64,000 bases of DNA from Engraulis encrasicolus (taxonomy: Eukaryota > Chordata > Actinopteri > Clupeiformes > Engraulidae), in the NCBI RefSeq assembly GCF_034702125.1, contig NC_085866.1, positions 15,714,315 to 15,778,314 of the forward strand, given 5' to 3'. This document shows, piece by piece, positions 28,065-45,000 of the stretch. A program made the translations under genes and the position numbers. How positions within the stretch are numbered: the stretch's first letter is position 1; the number at the start of each line of letters is the position of its first letter. The notes under the pieces were generated by a model, which worked only from the letters and a program-made list of their open reading frames with translations, had not been told where the DNA came from and ran no database searches.

Positions 28065-28761
28065 TTTATTAACCCAGAAATAAGTGGCACAGGGACGAAA
28101 TTCATCCAACCATCAGATCAAACAATGCGGACTAAATCAACAACATTGAACACAGTGAAATATTTGATTTTAGTCATATATTGTTTAACAGAGAAGGGAA
28201 ACAAAATTTTACAACAAAACGATCCACTGGTAGTACATTGAAAATCTACACCAACACGAATACATTAGCACATAGGTTATTTGGAGGAAAGCCACTATAA
28301 TTTTCTGTACAAAATTCCTCACTCATCCACCTGCCAAACAACCAGACAAATAAACAAAAACAAAACAGATGTGATGTTCTGAAAATCATAAATTACAAAA
28401 TAAAAATAGACTGCAGTTCAAGTACTTTCTTTATACTTCGAGGCATCTCTTCTCCGGCCTGTTTCGTTAGGCTTCTTGAAGATATTCGTAATCCCATGGC
28501 GAAAAGGGCCTCCTCTAGCTTAAGCACGCAACATTTCACCACTGGTAATGAATCGAGCAGGGGATTGCTCCACAAAAATTGAAAAAAAGAAGGGGAAAAA
28601 ACACAAAACTAAACGATACTATATCAGTCTTTTCAACTCAGTCCGGGCACAGGAATGAATAGCTGTTATCTGCATAAGACGATTTCTGCCACCGTTCCTC
28701 AATATGTAGGCCTACGCGTTTGGATAGAGTGCACTCTGGTGGCGTTTATTTGACAGTTGTG
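28065..28761 (-). other. hoxc9a: hoxc9a putative 3' UTR
   Basis: AATAAA on the minus strand at 28065-28070 gives a UTR of about 0.7 kb. Another AATAAA at 28746-28751 is only about 11 nt after the stop, probably too close to be used. AT-rich; no miR-196 8-mer seen. Confidence 0.45.
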
Positions 28762-30519
28762 TTATTGTTCCTTGTTGTTGTCTGATTTCTCTTTATTCAT
28801 TTTTTTCATCTTCATTCTTCGGTTTTGAAACCAGATTTTAACCTGTCTCTCTGTCAGGTTTAGTACCCGGGCCACCTCATAGCGCCGGTCTCTGGTGAGA
28901 TACATGTTGAAGAGAAATTCTTTTTCTAGTTCCAATGTTTGATATTTGGAGTAAGGACATCTTTTTTTCCTGGTGGATCTTGCGTGGATCCAATTGGCCA
29001 CAGGGTTATCTGAAAAGGAAAAGAGAAAAAGGCACAGAAAGCGATGGTTAAAGCCATGTTTAAACTCGTCGTTGTCTAGGCTACTTTCGTCCCAGACAAG
29101 AACAATATTTGACTTTGGAGCCGAGAACCTATAGGCTACTGTGTCACTTGCCCTTTGGTAAAGGCCCTAGCTGGGCACGGCCCTCCAACAATTACAGCAA
29201 ACTACCAAATCTGATTCCCGTGCTAAAATCGCTTAGTACAGTAAAAAAAAGGGTACCATAAAGCTAGCCAAGTGAATGCACCTATTCGTTTTATAGACCC
29301 ATAAAGAACTAAAATGGCCTGTGGTCTTCTGCCTTTATAGTTCTGCTCAACCGGCTCTGGAACACTCTACAACTTGTTAGTTCAAGTTAAGTCCTTGTTT
29401 ATAAAACTCCTTTCTGTAAACGTTTGTACAATGTTCACAACTGCCATTTGGGTCTGATCAGTTCGAAGAATCACGACTGGCTATTATTCAAATTCGCTTT
29501 GTAGCATACCAGACGCACAGGGAGAGGTGATTATGCCTAGCCTAGACTTGTGTATCTTCTTGGGTGAATGGCATCATTATTTAAAATACTGGCTATATGA
29601 AAACCGTGCTTTTTGGATATTGAAAGTAAGTTAAAACCCTGTATAAACGACGTAGCCTATTTGTTATAAAGCCTGCCATAAAAATAAAGTAGCAGTGCTA
29701 AAACTGGAAAAGAATGACAGGCGTTTGGTTCTCAAGTCTCACACGTCACGTCGCCATTAACTGTTCAAGGACTACTAGGATTTTATAGCTATTTACAACC
29801 CCAATATTTGGTGCGTGTGTGTGGGTGTGCTTTCCTTTTCCTTCACCAAGCGCACATTCAGTAGTAGTCTTTGGGTTTAGAAATACAACTGGTAGGGGTG
29901 AAAGTAAAAGGGAAAACTACTAGAAGGAAAGTAGCACTAGTATAGCTCCCTTTGGATGAATGGATGGGTTCAACTTACTCGGGTCTATTTCTGATTTCTC
30001 GTCCTTTTCCTTTCCGGAAGAAATGACCTCGGTGTCGATCGTTGGGTTGTGCTGCTGGGTTTTCTCTCGGATGTCTGATGAGGAGCAATACAGATATTCC
30101 GAATAGGTGCGTCCGTTGGTGGCCAAACAATCGCCTGCTCTGTGTTCTTGAAAAGCGTCGGGCTTCAGCCCATAATGCCGACTGTTGGCCGGGTAGCCTG
30201 GGAAGGAGACTGCAGTGGGAATGGGCTCCAGCCACGAGCGCACGTACCGCGAGTCCGTTCCCAAGTGAGGCTGGTGAGTGTATGGGTGGTAGACCACTGA
30301 AGACTGGGAGTGCACAGGGGCCCAAGAGGTAGTGAAGACGGGTGGTTTCGGAGCAAAGCTGCAGGAAGGATAGTCTCCACACTCCGCCACCAGAGTTGTC
30401 GAGCGGGGACCAGAGGGAAGCGAACCAGCAGAGGAATAGCGAGTCGACAACACATCTTCGTTCTCATGGCTTATCAAAGAATCCACATAGTAATTAGCAA
30501 TGGGACCCGTGGTCGACAT
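28762..30519 (-). CDS. hoxc9a: Homeobox protein Hox-C9a
   Basis: Group 9 AbdB-class nuclear transcription factor for posterior thoracic identity. Exon 1 is 29979-30519 and exon 2 is 28762-29009, giving 262 aa (human 260). The 969-bp intron has donor A|GTAAGT and acceptor TTTCAG|AT, phase 1; the join reads [35 protein letters not shown] and the Hox9 activation-region text are conserved. The ANW tryptophan motif (185-187) replaces YPWM. The homeodomain is about 193-252 ([20 protein letters not shown], then [19 protein letters not shown]). Upstream of the chosen ATG the frame stays open for 29 codons, but MSTTGPI is the conserved start. The intron has CCCATAAAG and CCATAAAAATAAA words (Cdx/AbdB-like). 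Confidence 0.98.
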
Positions 30520-30642
30520 GTTCCTTCCCCTCCCTTTTACATGCATCCGATTATTATATGGGCTGTAGGCTATGTGTACTTTTTTATCTACCCATAGAAC
30601 AATCAAGCCAGGTAATTATTTCTCAAACCTTCTCCGCCGCCT

Positions 30643-30665
30643 ATTGGCTGACTGGGAAACACGTG
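30643..30665. promoter_or_regulatory. hoxc9a upstream CCAAT/E-box pair
   Basis: ATTGG (inverted CCAAT) at 30643-30647 and CACGTG (in ACACGTGATTAT) at 30660-30665 are separated by 12 bp, 124-146 bp upstream of the ATG. Arrangement and spacing equal those at hoxc12a. Confidence 0.5.
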
Positions 30666-33600
30666 ATTATATTTACCCTCACAAAAAATGCACAGTGGAT
30701 CAATGCGCGACATGTCCTGGGATAGAACTGCACTTTGGAAACGCAGTATGGTGGTTTAAAGATTTCTTTCTAAGGGACAGCAGGATAAAAATAACCGATA
30801 TCATTCATTTGGTCTTGCCACTCTATTTGGTAAAGTATATGTGAGAAGCAGTGTCGCTGCACGAGGTACGTTTGACATCACGTAAAGGCACTATTTTTTG
30901 ATGTAATCAATCTTGTCGAGTCTGGTTCAGCAGTGGAACTCGCTGACTGCGTCAGTACCCTAATAACAAGGTTACATGTTAAAATCCCATTTTATCACTT
31001 AGGCGGTATTCTTTTTGTCCTTAACTGGCATTTATAGTGTGTCTGATTCTCCGCCCTTTAAAGTGGACAAAGTATGTTGCCCTCTAAGCTTCCCAACGCT
31101 TTGTTTGCTTGCTGTGACTCTTAAACACTTTGGAATTATGGTTTCCATGACTCACAAATAAACACAAGTAGGACATCCCTTGTTTAAAAAAAAGATCCTT
31201 TTCAAAATCGGGGAGGTGGGAATACCAGATATCCTCACAGACGTATTCAGTGCAGCAGCTATATTCGGCAAGTGGCCGTGCATGCTTTTATGTCCTTCAA
31301 TAAATTTTTACGAGGACCATTTGATTGTTCATAAACGTGTCGTTAATAAAACTGCAGTGTAGTTCTCAGTATAGCATAAAACCAACACGAGGCTTGTGAA
31401 ACAGGTCCCATCACACGGTGATGGAGAAGGCAACTTGTGTAGCAGGGAGGATTACACAGATGAAAGAAAAAAAGCATTTTAACGAAGCCGAGATGTCCAG
31501 ATTTCTAATCACATTCAGCCCTATACACTCTGTAAATATCCCTCTTAGACATTGGTAATTTAAATTTGGGTTAGCGACAGGGTGGAGTTTATAAGCTATG
31601 GAGTTTTCATTAGGCCTAACTATTTTAATAGACTATTTATATTCTCTCAAATATAGTCGGGCCGATTATGCTCCAGGTCTTCAGTTACACATGTAATTAC
31701 AACTTACACATTTTCTCAATTAAATATTTTGTATATGTAAAATGTCTGCTTTGTGACTTATGAGTGGAATAAAAGATAGTTTGTAATGCTTGTGTATGAT
31801 TATTTTATTTTTACACTTTGCCGGCAGCAGAGTCACAGATCTTGTGGCCACAGGAGGGGCGCAGATTAAAACTGGAAATGTGTCAATTTTTCGGACTTGC
31901 AAGCGATTTATTTGTTTTGGGGTTAACATGACAAGGATGGATACAAAAAGAATCCCACTCTAAAGCTTGGCTACTTGACGTCGGTGGTGGGAATGCCAAT
32001 GCGAAGGCGACCATAGGCCTCGAGACAAACACGAATAAATTGAAGCTTTCAGTGTGCATTTTTCTTTGTAATAAATGCTAGACTATTTACATCAGCAATA
32101 AACAAGTGTTCCCATATGTAATAAAACACGTTTTGAGTCATGGGTTTGTACTTTGCGGATATGATATTGACACTTGGCATTGCATGGGGAGTAGACACTG
32201 TCTGCTGTCATTGTCAGTTGTGTAGGCCCTGCATCGAAACGACCACTGGGGGTCAGCCTTCTTACAAAAAAAAAAATCCCAAAAGCATTCAACACCCAGA
32301 CACATTTAAGCTAAAGAAAGTCTAATGATCTAAGTCAAGAACGTGTAACCATCTTAGTCATTTAAATTACAAGGTGCATGTTGTCACCGGCTTTAGTATT
32401 AGGCATTATTATTGCGCTTACGTAGGGGATCTTGGTTACGTTACGATGGTTTCCAAATAACACCATGCGTAACGCAATGTTAAGTGTTAGTGTTAAGCGC
32501 AAACACATAGTTAACCTACTCATTACAGAACCCTTATATTCAATTTGGAATCTATACACATTCACAATGAAATCAAAGACTGCACGGTGACTTCTACGAG
32601 ATAGCAAAGCCATTATCCATAAGCATAAGACTTTTGTCTCCAAAAGAGTCTACACAGCATTCCCTTGAACACAAATGTTACTGACATTCAATAGGCCTAC
32701 ATTGCACAACTTCAAAACAAATCACAACAACTAGTTTCAGTGTTCACTTCTAGTGATGGTTGCATTCACTGTATATATTTAGAGTTTGATTTACCCTCTA
32801 TTTTGGTATTTCAATAGGCCTATATCTTTCGCATGGAGCCTTTAACACTATATTTATTCAAAACGCACTAAATAAGTTTTGGGCTCAATATGTGTCGTAT
32901 TAATTGACAGAGAGTGTAATAAAACCTAATACCCAGGCCTATATGCTATATTTATATTGTTTCTTACCTCTGACATTGCTTTGAATGATTTGAGTGCACT
33001 TTATGCATTGCGCACAATACACAAATCCTTATATATTTTTCTGTTCCACTAAATACTTCGTACAACAGGCCCCATATTTGATACTACCGGTGTCTGGTTG
33101 TATCTTTATTTATTTTGAATGTAAACAATGTCAAGTCTGAATTTATTCTTGCTATTTAAAAGCAGTCATTGTCCAGTGTAAACCGCGAAGCATCCATAAA
33201 GCTAATTATACGCAAATGAAAGGAAATACGATATTGTAATAACACGGGGTGATCCTAAGTTTAAGTTTGACATATTTATGCAATTTAGGGATTCCTTGGC
33301 GTTCCGCATTCATACGGAATAGCAAGGTAGAACCCATGGCCGCCTGAGCAGTAAGGCCGACAGCATGGACTTTAGTTGCACTAAGAGGTAACTACAATAG
33401 GAAACCAGCAGTGTACAAAAATGTCATTGATTCCACTGACTCACACTGAAAATGTAAAAAAAATATATATATTTTTAAAATCTCCATCCAACATTGAAGG
33501 TAGGCCTACTAGTTTATTTACAAAACGTTTTGACGTACAATAAAACGTAGACGGTGGGCCAATAAAAATAAAGCAATCGTTTGCATACGCACATCAAATA

Positions 33601-34168
33601 CAGGATAGGGTTATAGCTGGTGAGAATTCTTTGTGTCATCTGGACGGTCTGTTCATACTGTCTGGTCATAGTTCAATATTGAGCTCAATTTTTAGTTAGT
33701 CAGGCCATGGACATGAAAGTCCACGCTTCCCATGTTCGTTTGATGCACACATGATGTCTGTAATGTCTGTAATATTTGTCTTGACGTACAGAAAGACACA
33801 GAAAGAAGATATTTCTTGGTGCTTTTTCTATATTAAATGTGCTGCCATGTGACCTTACGCACGCGAGTAGCAAACATTTTGCATGCGAACATTAAAACTG
33901 AATTTTCCTAATGGGTGGAGGATAGCCTATCTTACACCTTATCCTGGCAAATATAAACAGTTAACTTCAAACTGTACAAGAAAATTGACATCAGGCAGTG
34001 AGAACATGAAATGACCAGAGCATATATAAGCTTAACAGAATATTTTTATGCAATAAGCTAACGATAAGAGCTATTATTCAATAGTACCCAGTGTTCAAGC
34101 GTACGCATTGCACACTGTGTCTGACGCATTGTACATTGTGCCTGAAATTGTTTCGTGTAGCTGATGTA

Positions 34169-34278
<110 letters not shown>

Positions 34279-35856
34279 TCATGTTATATTAAAATAGTAC
34301 ACCCTGCGCACCCTGGTGACCCTGCACAGGTCGTGCCCAAACAACCAACTGGTGTACGGCCTACAATCAATTGGTATATATATACTACATTTTAAGGGAC
34401 TACATTTTGCGTAGCTGTATAATTTCCCAGTAGGCCCACACGTAGCATATTTATTTTACATATTATTTTCTATTCAACCCAAGTAGGCTATTTCTGGCAT
34501 CTGTTTTAAACTCCTAGGTTAGTCTTCTGACAAAATTAAAAAGTACCGTTGAACTGTTTCCAACATGCATTGCACGTGAAAATGCATATCTGAATTAGAC
34601 GTGGTATAACCTGTATTCAAAGCGCCTTTTCAATGCCACTTCAACTTGTTGTGCATAATACGTCTATATCTGCGGATTATGTCCATAACACAAACACAAA
34701 AGTAATGGACATCTGATTGCTATGACGACTGATAAGTGATGTTAATTTCTGGTAACAGCACGCCATGGCTTTTGCGCATGCAGGCGCCACCCAACAGTTT
34801 TTCTCTTCCTTTTTAAGGGTGCTGACCAAAATATTGTAAAACTAAAAAATGAAAAAAGGTCGCACCATGCTTAGGTTTCTTTATTACACAGGCGCGTTTC
34901 GGCGTTCTGGATTTTGTTTGCTTGTCATCCACAGCAGGCTATGTTTGTCCATCCATGAGGGGAATTATTAAGTCTAAACAATACTGTTCCCAAATTCTAG
35001 GCTCATACAATGTGGAAAAAGTGACAATGGGTGGTGCAAGACTGCAGTCCAATGACTAGTGGTCAGTCCCAGCAGGCTAGCGCGCCATTAGCTGGAGATT
35101 AGAATTCGACATGTTTCATCACAGGAAACCTAGACAGCTACTTTCTATACAGGTCTGCTGGCCGTTGGCCTGAACAGCCCGAAGTGCACTAAATAGCAGG
35201 CTATTATTCGGAAATTGCGGCTGTATCCGCACTGGAGCTATCCGTGTCCTGTGGGGGCCATCTCGTGTGCTGTAAACTCTTTGTTGCTGACGCATTCCAG
35301 AGGAGAAGTCATTCCCTCAACTGAATGAAAATGACTTTGGATTCCAGACTGACTCCTAACAGCTGAGGAGCGTACTGGAGGAGAGTCAGAAAGGTGGGGG
35401 CAGGACAACAAGAAAATATTTCCAGCACCACCGTTTCACAGCCACGCCACGCCAGACACTTGACTGTGTCCAAACAGAAGTCATCATGAAATGTATTGTA
35501 TTTGTGTCATTAGTAGACTATGCATCGTAGACATTTTGAAAGTCGCAAGCATGCAGTAAAAATGCTAATAAAAAGACTGTACCATAAGGATGCCTCAGTA
35601 TTGAATGTGATCATTTGGATGAAGGGAAGCTTTAGTTTCAATTATAGCAGTCAATCTGGAAACAGTCAATCCATAATACAGATCATTTCTTAATGCTCAG
35701 AGTGCGCGCAATTGACTAACTATTAAAATCAAACAAGGGTTGACGATGGACTGGACATAACTAAAGGTGGCATGTATTGTCACAAGTATTACGTTGCTCA
35801 GAATTTAAAAAGACATTTTAACCTTTCTCCAATATACTATGCGCATATATGCACGT

Positions 35857-35858
<2 letters not shown>

Positions 35859-35944
<86 letters not shown>
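35859..35944. repeat. (CA)43 microsatellite
   Basis: Pure AC tract between hoxc9a and mir-196a. Confidence 0.98.
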
Positions 35945-35945
<1 letters not shown>

Positions 35946-36170
35946 GAACACACTAGCCTGTAACCCCAAATCAGAGCAAACTGCACATCCCTTTACATCG
36001 CATAGAAAGATATAACTGCCGAATATTAGGCTGAAATGAATCCATATCTTACCCATATCAACAGGACTTTACGTGACGGTGGCTCCATTTGTGTCCAAAT
36101 ATTTCCATAGTGTATAGCAATAAGAGTAGCCTGTCACTATATTCAGCTCCAACCCCTCCTTCCTTCCTAT

Positions 36171-36290
<120 letters not shown>

Positions 36291-36537
36291 GCCTTCCATG
36301 ATCTCGCTCTCAGACGACATCTAGGCCCAAGTGTTTGGTGCGGACGAAGTTTACCCCTGAATGTTTACAACCCATTCTTTCCCGGCGAACCTTCCTCGGT
36401 TTACAACCACCAACATAAACGGCTCAAAGCTGCGAAGGAAGCCTGTCGCGGCTGTAACTGTGCAGTTCATTCACAAAGCCATTTGCGAGGATTTCAATGG
36501 TGTAATTTAACGGCAATTGTCGCCCTTGATGAAGACG

Positions 36538-36625
36538 AACTGACGTAATCAAGGCAGTTTCTTGTTGCCGAGCCAAGATGCCAATCCCAACAACATGAAA
36601 CTACCTAAACCACGCATCAGCTGCG
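36538..36625 (-). ncRNA. mir196a: mir-196a microRNA precursor
   Basis: The mature miR-196a (22 nt, 36586-36607) is perfectly conserved on the minus strand, starting TAGGTAGTTTCATG. The opposite arm (about 36550-36573) reads CGGCAACAAGAAACTGCC in the transcript, matching the known star strand. It pairs through AGTTTC and TGTTG with one G:U wobble and one central mismatch. The loop is about 16 nt. The lower stem (GCTGATGCGTGG with TTACGTCAG) also resembles human mir-196a-2. The position between Hox9 and Hox10 of the C cluster, on the Hox strand, is the syntenic one. The product represses Hox transcripts, chiefly groups 6-8. Confidence 0.96.
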
Positions 36626-36629
36626 CGAG

Positions 36630-37766
36630 ACTTCGAATCCAGCGAAGAGGACCAAAACCAAACGCATCAGAAACCAGGAAGCACTGCGCTGCCAGCAGAA
36701 GCCTTATCGTGGTTTCTTACACAAAATACTTGGCTTCATTTCTATCCCCATAATTTACACGTGACATGAGGTTTCAAAGTCTACTTTCAAGCACAAGTCA
36801 TCAACAAACAGACCGTCAAAACACTGTTGCCACCAGGATAGTATGTGGTCTGCCAACAATGTCAGACAATTTTGGAAAATGAAGACATCTCTGGCAAGGG
36901 ACTGAAAAAATAAAGAAAGCAGACATGCATGCAAGCAGTAATGCACTAAACAAATGGACCACTGCGGATAGTGGACGTAAAATGCACCAGGTATCCCCAA
37001 ACATCTTCACGTAAACAAACCCCCACACACAGCACGGGGAATGCACGGGAAACCCCTCGTTGCTGACACGCGTTAAGTGCATTTGTCAAAAGGTAAGAAG
37101 GAGCCAATGAAACTGAGAGTCCATTGTACCTGGCTGCAAACCGCTGCCAAAGCACCCCATGCTTTCGCCAGAGCGTCATGACAAATAATGACAAACTGGG
37201 TTCCTACCTTACAAGTCGAGCGGAGACAATGCATGGCGGTGTCCATCCTGTCATCATTGGCATGTTCGAAGAGTCCCTTCCTCTCGTATTAAGCCATCCA
37301 TCCCCGGTTCCTGATGCGAAAGTGCTCCCATTACTCCCACCGGCTTGCTGTAGCTTCCTCAAGGCGATGAGTACTTGCACAGTGCTTCGGCGAATCCCTT
37401 CACATCGCAGTGTGGGGCTACTAGCATACTATGTGGATGACGCCCTCCTCCACTCCACTCACCTTCTAATGCATCGCCATCCTTACTGCGGCGGCATATT
37501 ACATTTGCAGATCATTAAATCCACCCCCGGCGCTTTTGCAGGACTGTCTTGGCATTACAATTTTATGACTTTGACTTACAGTGGTCACCTGGATAATATT
37601 TAAATCAAACGTTATGGGTCTCCCCACTTATAGGAGAGGTCGGCACCCCCACCCCTCTTTTCAATCTCTTCCTTTCTCTTGCTCGTTTTCTGTTTTAAGG
37701 TGATGTCAGAAAGGACATCCAGGGGAAGATCGAAGCACTTGTAGACTATATTGGCCAGCCCCTGGT
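36630..37766. other. mir-196a to hoxc10a interval
   Basis: 5' flank of mir-196a as transcribed, running to the hoxc10a 3' end. Non-repetitive and less AT-rich at about 37080-37530. Host-transcript exons may lie here, since a Hox-strand transcript from hoxc10a or its own promoter would cross it, but no splice structure could be assigned. Confidence 0.4.
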
Positions 37767-41821
<4,055 letters not shown>

Positions 41822-41964
41822 TTTTGTTGTCTAGTGGACCACTCTACCCTTTTGTTTTCCTGCAAAATAGCTTTTTCCGTGAAGGATAAGGACAGTAGGA
41901 CGCTGACATCTTTTGGGGGGGCAAAAATATCAGCAACATAATTATGGATGTCAGAAAGCCTTGT

Positions 41965-42030
41965 CATGTGATTTTCAGACCAATGAGCTTCTGGAAGTGG
42001 CCTTGATGCTCCAGACTGAGCTGACGTCAG
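41965..42030. promoter_or_regulatory. hoxc10a upstream CATGTG, CCAAT and CRE
   Basis: CATGTG at 41965-41970, CCAAT at 41980-41984 and a perfect cAMP-response palindrome TGACGTCA at 42022-42029 (10-bp palindrome CTGACGTCAG) lie 144-209 bp upstream of the ATG. CATGTGATT resembles the CACGTGATT of the other Hox promoters with one change. Confidence 0.45.
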
Positions 42031-42074
42031 CGGGGTCAAGTTGGTAAGCGCAGAGGGTGTACGACGGAGCAATG

Positions 42075-42088
42075 GCGCCATCTAGTCG
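42075..42088 (-). promoter_or_regulatory. Candidate CTCF site 5 (best match)
   Basis: The minus strand reads CGACTAGATGGCGC, 13 of 14 matches to CCASYAGRKGGCRS, about 255 bp upstream of the hoxc10a start. Best CTCF-like word found in the window. Confidence 0.5.
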
Positions 42089-45000
42089 AACTCTCCACGC
42101 AACGACACCCTCAGCCAGAGGAACAAAGAGCAGTTGAACCCTTCTTTCTGAGGCGCTAGCGGTAGACCCTTTTTGATGAGAAACTTCAAGTAGGCCTTAC
42201 AAGCCCCCCACCCGCCCCACCCCACCCAAAAGCGTGAGCCTACGTTGTTAAAGAAGATTGTAAAGTGATGGCCGATATAAATGTTTACAACCGGGAGAAC
42301 TCTTTAGATCGTACCCTGGGATTCAGCTGCACTGGTGGAGGCTTGTTAGATCCAGTGGGATTGCTCTAGAACAAGTATACGGTATGTTCCGTGCTGTTTC
42401 ATATAAACAAGGTCGGTCTGGTGAATTAATATTTAAGTGTTTCTTTTCCGTGCGTTTGTTGTTGTTTAGATGTCTTCCTAACTGGTCTGACGTTATTGGA
42501 ATGAGCCCAAGCGAGTTAACAGTGGATTGCGTTGATGGAGACTGAACGGACAGTCTAAAACTCGCTTTACTGAGCTACTAGCCTTTATAAGTCTATGGGC
42601 CATTTCCTTCTTTTGAAAGGTCCCCTTCGCGGCATGCTCGACTGCTTCTAATGTCTTTAAAGATCTAAGAAATCATCGGCGAATATTGCAGTGGAGTTGC
42701 ATTATGTAAACCTATGTAAACCTAACGTTAACCTTAATTATACTTTTATGTAGCACAGCTCACCTTACAGTCGGCAATAGCCTATTTGTTGCATTTATAT
42801 GAATCTATGGCAAGCTAAACAATTCGTCGGCTGTGTGTACAGCTCTCCTTCCATATAAGCCGTAGCTACTGATATTAATTTGTGTGTTCTGCTTAAGAGA
42901 TGTTAAGATATGTAGACCTGCTTCAAAAATACGAGTTACCTGTCGCATAATTGGTGTATAGGCCTACTTATTTAGTAGGCTATCTAGTTGTGTAGGATGT
43001 ACACCGTTTCAACTGAATTTGTGTTTTATTTAGGGTAGGCCTACCTAATTGTTTACCGAAATAAACACAGAATTAAACATAATAACCTACAACTGCCTTT
43101 AATTTAATTAAAGATAATTTGGTTGCAGTTTGAGGTAGCCTAGGTCATCTTGCCGAAAAATTCGGCTTCTCAAACGAAGACATATTATGGAAATGTTAAA
43201 TTAAGGCTATATTACAGACACTTTTGACACTAGCCTACATAGACTAATTAAAAACATCAATGTTACACGTAGATCAAGATTTGATGTAGGCCTATGTATT
43301 TTCTTTCTGGAGAATATTAATTTGTCTATTGACTCCCACTACTCGTGGGGTCGCCGATACAGCCAAAACATAATTTCGGAAAGGTAGGCTATCTCTTCGT
43401 CGTGGTGTGTTAATATGTTGCCGATATTTCGGCCTAGTATGATGGAAACGAGACCTGTTTCCTTGCAAAATAAATAAATAAAAAAGTTCTTAAATACGCC
43501 TTTAGGAGACTTGAACAATAGCCTATGTCTAACATAGCATATAGCCTCTCACACAGACTCTAACAGCGCATATTTACCTAGGCCTACTTGTTAAAAATAA
43601 AATAAGAAGGCCTATAGCTACAACTAAATGCCAAATATCATGCATTAGTAGGCTAGCCTATTTGTATGAACTAAATGTGTTTTTTTTTCGTGCGTCGGTT
43701 CTGTGGTTTGTTTTGAAGGCCTTGTCCATGGCTTTATCTTTCAGGGGCGCAGACTGAAAGGTCACTGCCAATGACCCGCCGAGGATTTTATTGCATCGAT
43801 ATCATTGGTCGATTCGTCTGTCTGTCAAATGCTTGCATACTGCACCCTGTGTGAACGTGGAAGAAAACAGGGCTATTTCGGGGAATAGTCCGCAATAGCC
43901 CGTTTTATCTTTTAGTGGTTGCCAAAGTGTTTTAAAGACACTCACAAAGTAGCACATTTTTATTTACCATATCTGTTTTTTTGCAGGCAAAACACTTTCG
44001 GAGATGGACTGAGCTCTGCACCGCTACACTGGAAAACATCTATTTCTCCACCATAATATCAATTTCAATGGGTTATGTGATTTGTGTATGTTAAGTTTGT
44101 TAATCAATTGAAGAAATTAAGTGATGAAAACAAAAGGCGTGTTTAAGGCGCATAACCTTATCCGCTTACCATGGCACTCATCTTGGCCCATGAGCCCATC
44201 TAAAGTGAACCAGTCGTGTTCCGAACACGGTATTATTTTGTGGCGTGTCTGCATGTCCAGGAAAACAAGTCATTTGATAAGTAGGCCTACATGTCATCAG
44301 TGTAATTGTAATTTTCAGAAATTGGAGGCATGTTTTGGAGGGCGTTTTAGCGAATTAATTTTTTTGGTTTGTTTTTAGACCAGTGTCTCTGTCTAAAGTA
44401 AAAGTGTTGTTGTTTTTTTTTTGTTTTTTTTTCTTACAATGTTTCCTTTCGAAATAACAGGTGAACGCGATACCACTATCGCCGCAGGTTGCTGTAAAAG
44501 TTAATTATTCTAAGAAATAAAATACCCATAATAAGAATTTGGTATGTCTCGTCACTTTTGTCATTGATGTTTAATAGCGGTGTTCGGTTACTATCTGTTT
44601 TGTAAGTAGCCTACACCATGAGGACTTGTTGTGTGTCATAATTAACAATCTCTTTGTTTCATTTTAGGCTGATTAAAATAATTAACATAGTTAATGCGAT
44701 TTAAAAAGACAATATACATCGGCCTATAGTTTGTTAGTCAAAGCACATTGCTCTCTCCTAACTTCGCCCGCGGACTTGAGGCTCGTGAAGACTGTCCAAC
44801 ACACTTGCACATCTCTGTATTTATTTCGTAAGAACGTCTCTCAGGTGCATACTGTACATTTGTTTTGGCCTGCATCAGGGCGGGCTAGACCTGCAGATGG
44901 ATAGCGAGTGCCATGAAATATCCTTCCAATTTAAAGTAACGAGGTTCAGCTCTTTTTCCCTTCACTAAACACCCTTCCACCCACAGCGCTATTCGGAATT

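Noticed and set aside
30327..30333. miR-196 7-mer match inside hoxc9a exon 1
   Set aside because: Lies in coding sequence and lacks the flanking A of the 8-mer; expected by chance.
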